Notes: generated by a model from the letters alone, not told the origin. DNA of 64,000 bases from Catenuloplanes indicus (GCF_030813715.1 NZ_JAUSUZ010000001.1:5270001-5334000), one strand, 5' to 3'. Positions 1 to 9,210 are shown, counted from the first letter of the stretch. Numbers and translations are program-made.

Positions 1-1
1 C

Positions 2-1000
2 AAGGGCTACTCCGGCACCGAGCAGCTGCCCGAGAAGACCGCGCGCAAGCAGGAGAAGGAGCGCCGGGCCGCGGCCGCCGAGGGCCGCGCGCCCAAGATC
101 GGCGTTCCCGGCAGCAAGGACACCACCTGGGGTAAGAACGGCTCCGGCCGGGGCGCCCCGGCGTCCACCCGCGGCGCGTTCGCCGGTGGCCGCGGCGGTG
201 GCAAGGTCGGCGCGCGCGGTCCGCGGATCGCACCGGGCCGCCGCTCCACCCCGCCGAAGGACTCGCCCGAGCTGCTGGTCGGCCGCAACCCGGTGGTCGA
301 GGCGCTGCGCTCCGGCGTGCCCGCGACCGCGCTCTACGTGGCCCAGGGCATCGAGATGGACGAGCGGGTCCGCGAGGCCGTCCGCACCTGCGCCGACAAG
401 GGCATCGCGATCATGGAGGTGAGCCGGGCCGAGCTGGACCGGATCACCGGCGGCGTGCTGCACCAGGGCATCGGCGTGCAGGTGCCGCCGTTCGCCTACG
501 AGGACTTCTCCGACATGGTCGCGGCGGCGCTGGAGCAGACCGCGCCGTTGCTGGTCGCGCTGGACGGCGTCACCGACCCGCGCAACCTCGGCGCCGTGAT
601 CCGGTCCGCGGCCGCGTTCGGCGCGCACGGCATCTTCGTGCCGGAGCGTCGCGCCGCCGGGATCACCGCGACCGCGTGGCGTACCAGCGCCGGTGCGGCC
701 GCCCGCCTCCCGGTCGCCCAGGTGACCAACCTGACCCGCGCGATCAAGGCGTGCCAGCAGGAAGGTTTCATGGCGATCGGGCTGGACGCGGACGGCGCCA
801 CCGACGTCTACAACCTGGAGGTCGCCACCGGCCCGACCATCGTGGTGGTCGGCTCCGAGGGTCGCGGGCTGTCCCGGCTCGTCGGCGAGACGTGCGACCT
901 GCGCGTCTCGATCCCGATGGCCTCGGACGTGGAATCGCTGAACGCCTCGGTCGCCGCCGCGGTCGCGCTCTCCGAGATCACCCGCCGACGCAACGCCTGA
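2..1000 (+). CDS. rlmB: 23S rRNA 2'-O-methyltransferase RlmB (TrmH/SpoU family), 5'-truncated
   Basis: SPOUT-fold enzyme that 2'-O-methylates a guanosine of 23S rRNA (G2251 in E. coli) using SAM. The window begins inside the gene; the frame is open from base 2, giving 332 residues. The first ~90 visible residues are a basic, Gly/Arg/Lys-rich extension typical of actinobacterial RlmB. They are followed by the SpoU substrate-binding domain ([16 protein letters not shown]) and the knotted methyltransferase domain. All three SpoU motifs are present: [19 protein letters not shown] (motif 1), [15 protein letters not shown] (motif 2) and [20 protein letters not shown] (motif 3). The true start lies upstream of the window. 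No terminator is visible before the next gene. Confidence 0.95.
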   Translation, partial: KGYSGTEQLPEKTARKQEKERRAAAAEGRAPKIGVPGSKDTTWGKNGSGRGAPASTRGAFAGGRGGGKVGARGPRIAPGRRSTPPKDSPELLVGRNPVVEALRSGVPATALYVAQGIEMDERVREAVRTCADKGIAIMEVSRAELDRITGGVLHQGIGVQVPPFAYEDFSDMVAAALEQTAPLLVALDGVTDPRNLGAVIRSAAAFGAHGIFVPERRAAGITATAWRTSAGAAARLPVAQVTNLTRAIKACQQEGFMAIGLDADGATDVYNLEVATGPTIVVVGSEGRGLSRLVGETCDLRVSIPMASDVESLNASVAAAVALSEITRRRNA

Positions 1001-1058
1001 CCTGCGCGGAGTCGCTACCATGCGAGGCTGATCACGTGCGGTGGCGAAGGGGCGGGGC

Positions 1059-3854
1059 ATGAGCGACGGGACGTACGGGCTGGGGGTCGACCTCGGCACG
1101 TCCAACACGGTCGCGGTGCTGCGTACCCCGGACGGGCGGACCCGTCCGCTGCTGTTCGACGGGCAGCCGATCATGCCCTCCGGCGTCTACCTGGACCCGG
1201 AGGGCCGGCTGCACGTCGGACGGGACGCGCAGCGCCTCGCCCAGGCCGACCCGGCGCGGTACGAGCCGAACCCGAAACGCCGCATCGACGAGACCTCGGT
1301 GCTGCTCGGCGACCGTGAGATCCCGGTGGTCGACCTGCTGGCGGCCGTGCTCGGCGCGGTCGCCCGGGCCGCGGTGGAGGCGGTCGGCTTCCTGCCACCG
1401 GCGATGCTCACCCACCCGGCGGCGTGGGGTCCGGTCCGGCGTGCCACGCTGGCCGAGGCGGTGGCCCGCGCGGGCTGGCCGCCGGTCGCGGCCGCACCCG
1501 GGCAGCCCGGTACCCGGTTCACGCCGGAGCCGGTCGCGGCCGCGCGGTACTTCGCGGAGGTGCTGCACCGCCCGGTGCCGGCCGGGTCCGCGCTCGCGGT
1601 CTTCGACTTCGGCGGCGGCACGCTGGACGTCGCGGTGGTCCGCAATGACGGCCTCGGCCCGTCCGGCCGGCCGGTCTTCTCCGTGGTCAGCTCCGGCGGC
1701 GTCGCCGACCTCGGCGGCCTGGACCTGGACGCGGCCCTGGTCGACCACGTCGGCCGTACCCTGACCGGCCCGGCGCCACAGCCCGGCCCACACGCCACAC
1801 GGGGCGGCTCGGCCACGCCGGGTGCCGCGGTCACCACCGGCGGCCCGCAGGCGGCGTCCACCGGCCCGGAGATCTCGCCGGACGGCCCGACCCAGCGGCT
1901 GGATCTCGCCGCCGCGCAGGCCTGGCAGGCGCTGACCCAGCCGGCCACCGTGACCCAGTGGCGCAACCGCCGCCAGCTCTGGGACGACGTGCGCGGCGCC
2001 AAGGAGATGCTGTCCCGCGCCACGGTCGCGCCGATCGCGGTGCCGGGCGTCGAACGCGCGGTACACCTGACCCGCGAGGAACTGGAGCACGTCGTCACGC
2101 CGCTGCTGCGCCGGGGCGTGCACGAGACCGCGGGCGTGATCCGGGCCGCCGGGGTCACCCCCGATCGGCTGGCCGGCCTGTTCCTGGTCGGCGGCTCCTC
2201 CCGCGTACCCATGGTGGGCCGCCTTCTGCACTCCGACCTGCACATCCCACCGACCGTGCTGGAACAGCCGGAACTGCCGGTCGCCGAGGGCGCGCTGGCC
2301 GAGCTGCTCGCCACCATCCCGGCGCAGTCACCCGCTCCGCCGGTCACCTCGGCGCCGCCGGTGTCCTCCGCCCCGGTCTCGCCGACCGCGATGATCCCCG
2401 GTGCCGTTCCTGGCGGTCCGCCGCCGGTGAAGCGACCGCGCCGATCGCTCGTGCCGGTGGCCGTGGCCGCCGCCGTCGCGCTGGTCGTGCTGGTCACCGC
2501 CGGGACGCTGATCTACCTGAGCCCGTGGAGCCGCGTCGCACCGGTCGCCTTCGCCGACCTGACCGAGGGAACGCTGATCCCCGCGGTCCCCGACGAGCCG
2601 GACAGTACGGTCTTCGAGGTCTTCACCGACGTCGTCGGCGACCGCGCGTACGTCGCCGCCCAGCGCGACGACAAGACCCTGGAGATCGCCGGCGTCGGCC
2701 TGGACGGCACGGAGGTCTGGCGCCGGACCACCGACAGGGCCACCGCGTTCACGTGGCAGAGCATTCACGCGACCGACCGGTACGTGATCGCGAACGGCGA
2801 CGGCAGCAGCGAGCAGCCCCGGCCGCTGGTCGCCTGGGACCGCGACGGCGAGCCGCTCTGGCAGGAGCAAATCGCGTCGCAGGACCTGATCTGGCTCTTC
2901 AACGACGTGCTGGTGGTCGCCCGGGACGAGGAGCGGCAGCTGATCGGCTACCGGCTGGCCGACGGCGAGGTGGCCTGGGACATGCCGATCCCGCGCGGTG
3001 AGTTCTCCGACTACTACCGGGTGGTTCTGATCGCCTCGCCCGGCGACCGCACCGGCCCCGCGGCCGCCGGTGGCACGCCGTTCGGCTGGAACGCGGACGC
3101 CGACCAGCGGCTCGTGCTGATCACCGCGGACCAGCGCGCTCAGGTGATCAACGTCGACGACGGCTCGGTGGCCGCGTCCGGCACGGTGGACGTGGAGCCG
3201 TCCAGCCTGAGCCCGAGCCTCGGCGTGCAGATGGTCGCGGACTCGAGGCAGCTCTACATCGGCACCACCGGGGATCGCTACCGCATCGAGGCGTACGACC
3301 TGACCACGTTCGGCACCGCGCAGGTGGTCTACAACGACACCGCGGGCCGCACGCTGAAGACGCTCACGCTGTGCGGTGACGGCCGGCTGTGCCTTGCCGA
3401 CCTCGCGGACGAGGGCACCGACCAGGTGGCGGTCTACGACGTCGCCGACGGCGGGAAGCAGGTGATGCGGGTGGACGCGCCGGGCCTCACCGGGCTCACC
3501 GACACCGGCGCGATCGTCCCGTCCGGCACCGGCCTGCTGTTGTGGCACAGACCGAAGGACGGGGCGTACCGGACCGCGCTCTACGACGACGCCGGCGACC
3601 GGATCTTCGAGTGGAACGGCGTCGCGGCCCGCGTCAACGCACGCAGCTTTCTGATCTTCGATCGCGAGCCGGCCGGTGACGCGCCCAGCACCGAGGGGGT
3701 GCCGCTCTCCGCGACCGTCGACAACGGCGACGCGCCGCAGCAGATCGGCACGCTGCCGGCCGTGCGGCTCGGCACCTGCTCGTGGAACGAGACCACGATC
3801 ATCTGCGGCAGCGGCCCCAACGGCTTCCGCATCCAGCGGTTCGCGGAGGACTGA
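1059..3854 (+). CDS. Membrane-anchored Hsp70-like ATPase with C-terminal PQQ/beta-propeller-like domain
   Basis: Encodes 931 residues. The N-terminal ~400 residues are an Hsp70/actin-fold ATPase domain with phosphate-1 (GVDLGTSNTVAV), phosphate-2 (FDFGGGTLDVAVV) and adenosine (LVGGSSRVPMVGRLL) motifs. A Pro/Ser/Thr-rich linker follows, then one membrane helix near residues 465-488. The last ~430 residues resemble a PQQ/WD-type propeller and would lie outside the cell. The canonical DnaK substrate-binding domain is absent, so a classical chaperone role is unlikely; sensing or scaffolding across the membrane is an inference. I chose the ATG preceded by AAGGGGCGGGG over a GTG 18 nt upstream. It converges with the next gene with a 13-bp gap. 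Confidence 0.85.
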   Translation: MSDGTYGLGVDLGTSNTVAVLRTPDGRTRPLLFDGQPIMPSGVYLDPEGRLHVGRDAQRLAQADPARYEPNPKRRIDETSVLLGDREIPVVDLLAAVLGAVARAAVEAVGFLPPAMLTHPAAWGPVRRATLAEAVARAGWPPVAAAPGQPGTRFTPEPVAAARYFAEVLHRPVPAGSALAVFDFGGGTLDVAVVRNDGLGPSGRPVFSVVSSGGVADLGGLDLDAALVDHVGRTLTGPAPQPGPHATRGGSATPGAAVTTGGPQAASTGPEISPDGPTQRLDLAAAQAWQALTQPATVTQWRNRRQLWDDVRGAKEMLSRATVAPIAVPGVERAVHLTREELEHVVTPLLRRGVHETAGVIRAAGVTPDRLAGLFLVGGSSRVPMVGRLLHSDLHIPPTVLEQPELPVAEGALAELLATIPAQSPAPPVTSAPPVSSAPVSPTAMIPGAVPGGPPPVKRPRRSLVPVAVAAAVALVVLVTAGTLIYLSPWSRVAPVAFADLTEGTLIPAVPDEPDSTVFEVFTDVVGDRAYVAAQRDDKTLEIAGVGLDGTEVWRRTTDRATAFTWQSIHATDRYVIANGDGSSEQPRPLVAWDRDGEPLWQEQIASQDLIWLFNDVLVVARDEERQLIGYRLADGEVAWDMPIPRGEFSDYYRVVLIASPGDRTGPAAAGGTPFGWNADADQRLVLITADQRAQVINVDDGSVAASGTVDVEPSSLSPSLGVQMVADSRQLYIGTTGDRYRIEAYDLTTFGTAQVVYNDTAGRTLKTLTLCGDGRLCLADLADEGTDQVAVYDVADGGKQVMRVDAPGLTGLTDTGAIVPSGTGLLLWHRPKDGAYRTALYDDAGDRIFEWNGVAARVNARSFLIFDREPAGDAPSTEGVPLSATVDNGDAPQQIGTLPAVRLGTCSWNETTIICGSGPNGFRIQRFAED

Positions 3855-3867
3855 CGGACGGAACCGG

Positions 3868-4569
3868 TCAGGACGAGCGGGCGGTGGCGTCCGTGGCCGT
3901 CGACGGGGCGAGGCGGCGGCGGATCACGTGCAGGGCGAGCAGTGCGTAGCCGGCCAGGATCGGCACCATGATCGCCTGGATCAGGTAGCCGATCGCGATG
4001 GTCAACCCCAGTACGCCCGCGCTCGCGGCCGGCACCGCCGGCCGCGCGACCACGAGCCGGCCCGCCTCCCGGAGGGCCACGCGCCAGCCGGTGCCGGGCC
4101 CGTCCGGACCAGCCGCGGCGGTGGCGCGGCCGAGCTCGACCACGACCATGCCCGCGAAGCCGGCCCCGGCCAGGCCGAGCAGCAGCGTCGCCCAGATCAG
4201 CGGGCGGCCGCCGGGGACCAGGCCGACGCTGAGCGCATGCACGTTGAGCCGGATCAGCACGCCGAACGCGACCACGGCCAGCAGCGGTGGGATGCCGGGC
4301 AGCAGGCCGCGGGCGAAGACGCGCGCGGTCTGCCGTACCCCCGGGAATCGCTCTTGATCTGTGTATGTCGCGACCGCCGCGGACGCCGCGCCGGCCGCGG
4401 CACCCGCGGTGACGACCGGGAGTGCGGCTACCGTCATCACGATCCCGGTCAGGGCCAGGTCGGAGGCGGCGCGGAGGGTGTCCCGCCAGTCGCGCTGGAT
4501 CGGCTGCGGGGGTTGTCCGGGCTCCGGAGACTGAGGGTCGGTCGTCCGCAGCCTCCGGAGGTCATCCAT
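3868..4569 (-). CDS. YesL/DUF624-like integral membrane protein
   Basis: Encodes 233 residues with about five hydrophobic segments (near residues 35-60, 88-108, 125-150, 182-205 and 205-225). The first segment contains LPVVTAGAAAGA, the kind of PxxTxGA signature seen in YesL/DUF624 proteins, which accompany carbohydrate ABC transporters in Gram-positive bacteria. It is the last gene of the minus-strand operon, 9 bp after the second permease. Its function in transport is not established for the family; an accessory role in uptake of pectin-derived sugars is inferred from context only. The N-terminus is Pro/Gln-rich and cytosolic. No strong ribosome-binding site is visible, so translation may be coupled to the upstream gene. 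Confidence 0.7.
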   Translation of the reverse strand: MDDLRRLRTTDPQSPEPGQPPQPIQRDWRDTLRAASDLALTGIVMTVAALPVVTAGAAAGAASAAVATYTDQERFPGVRQTARVFARGLLPGIPPLLAVVAFGVLIRLNVHALSVGLVPGGRPLIWATLLLGLAGAGFAGMVVVELGRATAAAGPDGPGTGWRVALREAGRLVVARPAVPAASAGVLGLTIAIGYLIQAIMVPILAGYALLALHVIRRRLAPSTATDATARSS

Positions 4570-4578
4570 GGTGGATCA

Positions 4579-5457
4579 CTAACCCTTCAGGCCGCTGGTG
4601 TTGATCCCCTCGACCAGCATCCGCTGGAACGCGACGAAGAACAGGAACACCGGCAGCAGCGACAGTACGGACATGGCGAACATCGCGCCGAGCGAGCTCT
4701 GCCCGGTCGAGTCGATGAACAGCCGCAGCGCGATCGGGACCGTGTAGTCCTCCAGGTCGTTCAGGTAGACCAGCTGGGTGAAGAAGTCGTTCCAGGTCCA
4801 GATGAACGAGAAGATCGCGGTGGTGACCAGCGCGGGGCGGCTCAGCGGCAGGATCACGTGCCAGAACACGCCGTACGGCGAGCAGCCGTCGATCGTCGCG
4901 GCCTCGTCCAGGTCGCGCGGGATGCCGCGCATGAACTGGACCATCAGGAACACGAAGAACGCCTCGGTGGCCAGCGCCTTCGGCACGATCAGCGGCAGCA
5001 GCGGGGTGTCGATCCAGCCGAGCGTGTTGAACACGATGTACTGCGGGATGATCAGCACGTCGCCGGGGAGTAGCAGCGTACCGATCATGATGGCGAACCA
5101 GAATCCGCGCATCGGGAACCGCAGCCGGGCGAACGCGTACGCCGCGACCAGGCAGGACACCGCGTTCGCGACCACGGTGAGCAGTGCGATCACGCTGCTG
5201 TTGATGAAGAACCGGGTGAAGCTGACGTCAAAGCTGTTCCAGCCGGCCGTGTAGTGCGACGCGGTGAACTCGGTCGGCAGCACGGAGATGTTGCTGGCGA
5301 TCTCCGCATCCGACTTGAACGACGAGCCGATCACCCATGCCAGCGGGTAGAGCACCAGCAGCAGGCCGGCGATCAGCACGGCCAGCCGGACGGCCTGACC
5401 GATCGTGAACCGGTTCCTTCGGATGGTGGCGAGCCGGGCCACGGCGGGAGCGGTCAT
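4579..5457 (-). CDS. Carbohydrate ABC transporter permease, MalG/CUT1 type
   Basis: Inner-membrane permease of 292 residues with six predicted helices. The binding-protein-dependent transport (EAA) loop reads EAATIDGCSPYGVFWHVILP, the site that docks the cytosolic ATPase. The ending (EGINTSGLKG) is typical of MalG-type partners in CUT1 importers. The start ATG overlaps the stop of the MalF-type gene by 4 bp (ATGA), so the two are translationally coupled and almost certainly form a heterodimer. No ATPase gene is in the operon. Substrate is inferred to be a pectin- or hexuronate-derived oligosaccharide because the locus is surrounded by hexuronate catabolic genes and pectate lyases. Confidence 0.92.
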   Translation of the reverse strand: MTAPAVARLATIRRNRFTIGQAVRLAVLIAGLLLVLYPLAWVIGSSFKSDAEIASNISVLPTEFTASHYTAGWNSFDVSFTRFFINSSVIALLTVVANAVSCLVAAYAFARLRFPMRGFWFAIMIGTLLLPGDVLIIPQYIVFNTLGWIDTPLLPLIVPKALATEAFFVFLMVQFMRGIPRDLDEAATIDGCSPYGVFWHVILPLSRPALVTTAIFSFIWTWNDFFTQLVYLNDLEDYTVPIALRLFIDSTGQSSLGAMFAMSVLSLLPVFLFFVAFQRMLVEGINTSGLKG

Positions 5458-6443
5458 CGGTCATTCCCATCGGCGTAGTGCACCCAGAACCGGCCGGTGC
5501 TGAACAGGACCACGGTGAGGATGCCGATCGCCGCGAGGAACACCCAGGCCAGCGCGGACGCGTACCCCATCTCGAATTCGGCGAAGCCGCGCTTGTAGAG
5601 GTAGAGCGTGTAGAGCAGCGTCGAGTCGACCGGGCCGCCGGTGCCGTTGCTGACCACGAACGCGGACGTGAAGCCCTGGAATCCGCGGATCGTCTCCAGC
5701 ACCAGGTTGAAGAAGATCACCGGCGACAGCATCGGCATGGTGACGTGCCAGAACTGCCGCGACGGGCTGGCCCCGTCGACGGACGCGGCCTCGTACAGCT
5801 CGACCGGCACCTGCTTGAGCCCGGCCAGGAAGATCACCATGGGCGCGCCGAACTGCCAGACACCCAGGATGATCAGGGTGCCGAGCGCGTAGTCCGGGTC
5901 GTTCACCCAGGCCTGCCCGGTGATACCGAAGAAGGCCAGGAACTCGTTGACCGCACCGTCGCCGGCGAACAGCGCGCTCCACACCAGCGCGAGCGCCACG
6001 CTGCCGCCGAGCAGCGACGGCAGGTAGAACAGGCCGCGGAACAGGCCGACGCCGCGCCAGGCTCGGTTGAGCAGCAGCGCGACCGCGAGCGCGGCGGCGA
6101 GTTTGAGCGGCACCATGACCAGCGCGTAGACGAGCGTCACCGTGACCGCGCGGTAGAACTGCGGGTCGCCGGTGAACATCTCCCGGTAGTTCTCCAGCCC
6201 GATCCACTCGACGTCCTCCCAGCTGGAGAAGACCGAGTAGTCGGTGAAGCTGAGGTAGAGCGACAGCAGCATCGGGATGGCGGTGACGCCCATCAGGCCG
6301 AGCAGCCAGGGGGACAGGAATACGTAACCGGCGACGCCCTGCCGACCGTGCCCGCCACCGGGCCCCCGCTGCTTGCCTGCGGCGGGGGCCCGTCGACCGG
6401 GCTGCTCGGGGACGACCGGGGCGGATGCCGTGGTCAGTGCCAC
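5454..6443 (-). CDS. Carbohydrate ABC transporter permease, MalF/CUT1 type
   Basis: Permease of 329 residues: a ~35-residue basic cytosolic N-terminus followed by six helices starting with YVFLSPWLLGLMGVTAIPML. The EAA loop is EAASVDGASPSRQFWHVTMP. Short MalF proteins without the large E. coli P2 loop are normal in actinobacteria. It lies 36 bp downstream of the solute-binding protein and overlaps the MalG partner by 4 bp. Start chosen at the ATG of MALTTASAP, preceded by GGAGAAGGAGG in the coding-strand leader. Together with its neighbours it forms an importer that must borrow an ATPase encoded elsewhere. Confidence 0.92.
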   Translation of the reverse strand: MALTTASAPVVPEQPGRRAPAAGKQRGPGGGHGRQGVAGYVFLSPWLLGLMGVTAIPMLLSLYLSFTDYSVFSSWEDVEWIGLENYREMFTGDPQFYRAVTVTLVYALVMVPLKLAAALAVALLLNRAWRGVGLFRGLFYLPSLLGGSVALALVWSALFAGDGAVNEFLAFFGITGQAWVNDPDYALGTLIILGVWQFGAPMVIFLAGLKQVPVELYEAASVDGASPSRQFWHVTMPMLSPVIFFNLVLETIRGFQGFTSAFVVSNGTGGPVDSTLLYTLYLYKRGFAEFEMGYASALAWVFLAAIGILTVVLFSTGRFWVHYADGNDR

Positions 6444-6479
6444 GAGCGTGCCTCCTTCTCCACGTGCGCGAGCGGTACG

Positions 6480-7832
6480 TCAGGCGAGCTTGCTCGCGGC
6501 CTGGGTGAGGAAGTCCTGTGCGGCCTGGGCCGGGGTGGCCTTGCCGTACTGGACGCTCTCCGCGATGGACACCAGCAGCGTGCGGATCGCGGCGTGGCCC
6601 TTCGGCGGCGGCGTGGGCGCGGCGCCGAACTTCGGCGTGATCTCGGTCTCGAACGCCAGCGACGCCTTCTGGTTCGCGTCGGTCAGCGTGGCTTCGACCT
6701 CCTTGCGAAGATCCAGGTTCGGCGTGATGCCGCGCTCGATGCCGAGCGTCTTCGCGGCGGTGGCGTCGTTGACGAAGTAGTTGATCACGTCGGCGACCAC
6801 GTCCGGATACTTCGTCTTGGCCGAGCCGGACCAGTACATCGAGGCGCGCGCCCACTGGCCCTTCGGGTCACCCGGGTACGCCATCAGCCCGAGCTCGTCC
6901 TTGGTGTTCTTGGACAGCGCGGCCAGCTGGTTCGACCAGACCCAGCTGGTGGCGGCCTTGCCGGTGACCACGAGCTGCTTGCTGGCGTCCGAGCTGTTGC
7001 CCTCGTGGATCACGTCCGCGGTCGGGGTGGCGCCCTGATCACGCGCACCCTTCCACAGCTCGAACCAGCGGGTCAGGTCCTCGGCGGTGAAGCCCAGCTC
7101 CTTGCCGTTGTAGAACTCCTTGCCCTGCTGGCGCAGCCACACCCAGAGCGCCTTGTAGTCCGCGCTCGGGTCCATCGTGCCGGGCAGCTTGCCGCCGGAC
7201 CTGGTGCTGACCTCCTTGGCCCAGGCGATGAACGCTTCCCAGGTCATGCCGGTGGTCGGCTCGGCGACGCCGAACTCCTTGAGCTTGGTCCTGTTGTAAA
7301 TGAGGCCGGGCGTGTTCTCCGCCAGCGCGACACCGGCCTGCTCGCCGTCGACCACGCCGTACCTCGCGAGGCTCTCCGGGAACTTGGACAGGTCGAGCGT
7401 CTTGTCCTCCACGTACGGCGTGAGGTCCAGCGTGACCTTGCGCTCGGCCAGCTCGGACAGCATGTTGTCGTCGAGCTGGAAGATGTCCGGCGCGTTCCCG
7501 CCGGCCGCCTGCGTGGACAGCTTGTCCAGGTAGCCCTGGTTGCCCTGGAACGTGGTCACGAACGTGACGTTCGGGTGCGCGGCGGTGTAGGCGTCGAGCA
7601 CCTTCTTGGTGGTCTCGGCGCGCGAGTCGTCGCCCCACCAGAAGACGCTGAGCTCAACCTTCTCGTTCGGGTCGGTGCCCGCGTCGTCGTTGCCGCCACC
7701 GCACGCGGCGGCGCCGAATATCAGGGGAAGCGCGACCGCGGTCGCGGCCAAGCCGCGAAGAACACGACCGGCTTTGCGGGTACGGTGAGTGCGCGCGGGC
7801 AGCGCGCTCTCCGGATGTGTGGCGGGGTGCAT
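6480..7832 (-). CDS. Sugar-binding lipoprotein of the CUT1 ABC importer
   Basis: Extracellular solute-binding protein of about 450 residues. A basic n-region (RTHRTRKAGRVLRG) and hydrophobic core lead to a lipobox-like IFGAAAC, followed by GGGNDDAGTDP, so it is predicted to be lipidated and anchored outside the membrane. Family-1 binding-protein features follow, such as ELSVFWWGDDSRAETTKKVL and GNAPDIFQLDD. I chose ATG at 7832 over GTG at 7844 because the AAGGAG Shine-Dalgarno sequence overlaps that GTG and cannot serve it. It is the second gene of the operon, just after the LacI regulator. Ligand identity cannot be read from the sequence; a pectin breakdown product is inferred. Confidence 0.9.
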   Translation of the reverse strand: MHPATHPESALPARTHRTRKAGRVLRGLAATAVALPLIFGAAACGGGNDDAGTDPNEKVELSVFWWGDDSRAETTKKVLDAYTAAHPNVTFVTTFQGNQGYLDKLSTQAAGGNAPDIFQLDDNMLSELAERKVTLDLTPYVEDKTLDLSKFPESLARYGVVDGEQAGVALAENTPGLIYNRTKLKEFGVAEPTTGMTWEAFIAWAKEVSTRSGGKLPGTMDPSADYKALWVWLRQQGKEFYNGKELGFTAEDLTRWFELWKGARDQGATPTADVIHEGNSSDASKQLVVTGKAATSWVWSNQLAALSKNTKDELGLMAYPGDPKGQWARASMYWSGSAKTKYPDVVADVINYFVNDATAAKTLGIERGITPNLDLRKEVEATLTDANQKASLAFETEITPKFGAAPTPPPKGHAAIRTLLVSIAESVQYGKATPAQAAQDFLTQAASKLA

Positions 7833-7853
7833 TTCTGCGCTCACTCCTTGGGC

Positions 7854-8939
7854 TTAGGAGGCGACAACTTCCGGGAACGGCGCGACCGCGCCGCCCGGGC
7901 TCGCAGTGCCATGCGGGCCCGGGCCCGTTGAGTCGCGTATGACCAACTGGGTCTGGAGCGTTACCTGTGCGGTGGTGCGGCGGTCGTCGACGGGAACGGT
8001 CCCGGTGGCGCCGCGTCCGACGCGACCCGGCCAGGAGCCGTCCTGTTGCAGGAGCATGTCGACGGCCGCCCGTCCGGCAGCCGCCGTGGGGTTGGCCACC
8101 GTCGTCAATTTGGGCCGGGTCAGCCGGCTGAGCGTGATGTCGTCGATGCCGACCACGCTCACCTCGGCCGGGACCGCGATGCCGAGCGAGTCGAGCCCCT
8201 CCATGAGGCCGATCGCCATCAGGTCGTTGTAGGCGAGCACCGCGGTCACCTCGGCGCGGCGGACCTGTTCCGCCATGGCCTGGCCGCCACGCTCGGTGGG
8301 CGGGTTCGGGCCGAGCACGGTCAGCTCGGCGCCGCCGGTGCGGGCCGCCGCGGTGGCGGCCCGGCGAATCTCCCGGCTGGTCCACGAACCGCGCGGGCCG
8401 GACAGCAGTGCCAGGTCGCGGTGGCCGAGCGAGACCAGGTGCTCGATCGCCAGCCGGGCGCCCTGGCCGACGTCCATCACCACCGACGGCAGGCCGGCCA
8501 CCTGGCGGTTGACCACGACCAGCGGGACCTCGCGGGACAGCTGCTCGATCAGGCTGTTGCTCATCCGCGGGCTGCACAGCAGGATGCCGTCCACCTGCTT
8601 GGCGAGCGCGTGGACCAGCTCCTCCTCGACGGCGGGATCCTCGTTCGTGTCGGTGACGAAGATGTGGTAATCCCGCTGGCGGGCCTGGGTCTCGGCAGCC
8701 TTGATCAGCAGCGGGAAGAACGGGTTCGAGATGTCCGGCACGATCAGGCCCATGTTGTGCGTGCGGCCGGTGATCAGCGCCCGGGCCGCGCGGTTGGGGC
8801 GGTAACCCAGCGACTCCGCACACGCCAGCACGCGACTGCGCGTGTCCGGATTGACCAGGTGGGGTGCCGAGAAGGTGCGCGAGACGGTGGAGATGTGCAC
8901 CCCCGAGGCCCGGGCAACGTCTCGGATCGTGGCTGGCAC
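7854..8939 (-). CDS. LacI-family transcriptional regulator of the hexuronate/pectin locus
   Basis: DNA-binding repressor of 361 residues. The N-terminal LacI helix-turn-helix (ATIRDVARASGVHISTVSRT) and hinge helix (PNRAARALITGRT) precede a periplasmic-binding-protein-like effector domain (MGLIVPDISNPFFPLLIKAA). It is the first gene of the minus-strand transport operon and divergent from uxaC. The GTG start has AAGGGG six bases upstream. Two LacI-type palindromes in the 271-bp divergent region (see separate entries) are its probable operators, so it likely represses both its own operon and the uxaC operon. The effector is probably a hexuronate or an intermediate; this is inference. Confidence 0.93.
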   Translation of the reverse strand: MPATIRDVARASGVHISTVSRTFSAPHLVNPDTRSRVLACAESLGYRPNRAARALITGRTHNMGLIVPDISNPFFPLLIKAAETQARQRDYHIFVTDTNEDPAVEEELVHALAKQVDGILLCSPRMSNSLIEQLSREVPLVVVNRQVAGLPSVVMDVGQGARLAIEHLVSLGHRDLALLSGPRGSWTSREIRRAATAAARTGGAELTVLGPNPPTERGGQAMAEQVRRAEVTAVLAYNDLMAIGLMEGLDSLGIAVPAEVSVVGIDDITLSRLTRPKLTTVANPTAAAGRAAVDMLLQQDGSWPGRVGRGATGTVPVDDRRTTAQVTLQTQLVIRDSTGPGPHGTASPGGAVAPFPEVVAS

Positions 8940-8996
8940 GTGAACCCCTTCGTGGTCATCGATGCTGTGGCCGTCGTCACGTGGATGGCCAATTAA

Positions 8997-9010
8997 TGCA
9001 AACGGTTGTG
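8997..9010. promoter_or_regulatory. Candidate LacI-type operator, lacI-proximal
   Basis: TGCAAACGGTTGTG matches the LacI-family consensus TGnAAnCGnTTnCA at all but the last two defined bases. It lies 58 bp before the regulator start. It is one of two such sites in the divergent region and could mediate autoregulation. Confidence 0.55.
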
Positions 9011-9114
9011 CTCATGTCAATGGATGTTTGTTGCGGAACTATTGCGTAAGCGCTCGTGAAGCGATCATGCAATAGCAGAAATTCGGACAAAGTAGCCCTC
9101 TTTGTGTTCGGCCG

Positions 9115-9120
9115 TTGACG
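9115..9120 (+). promoter_or_regulatory. Possible -35 element (TTGACG) for uxaC operon
   Basis: TTGACG is five of six to the sigma-70 type -35 consensus. No convincing -10 is seen at 16-18 bp, so the promoter call is weak. If used, the uxaC-proximal palindrome would cover the transcription start region. Confidence 0.3.
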
Positions 9121-9146
9121 GACAGCTACCCCTCATGGTTTCTTCG

Positions 9147-9162
9147 CTGCAAACCTTTGCAG
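9147..9162. promoter_or_regulatory. Candidate LacI-type operator, uxaC-proximal (perfect palindrome)
   Basis: CTGCAAACCTTTGCAG has perfect 7-bp arms around a CC centre. Its inner 14 bases match TGnAAnCGnTTnCA except for one central base. It sits 48 bp before the uxaC start, a position suited to repression of the catabolic operon by the adjacent LacI protein. Confidence 0.7.
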
Positions 9163-9210
9163 TTATGGAAAGCGATATAGCTGGCAGACCACCTCAGTAT
9201 TAGGAGCCTC

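Noticed and set aside
1187..2497. Large antisense open frames opposite the Hsp70-like gene and many other genes
   Set aside because: High GC content produces long shadow frames. They overlap genes with clear domains and have no ribosome-binding sites.
7833..7844. GTG start for the sugar-binding lipoprotein
   Set aside because: The only good Shine-Dalgarno sequence overlaps this GTG, so the ATG 12 bp downstream was taken.
9041..9073. Third LacI-like operator (ATTGC...GCAAT around a GTAAGCGCTCGTGA core)
   Set aside because: It matches only about half of the consensus positions and its arms are short.
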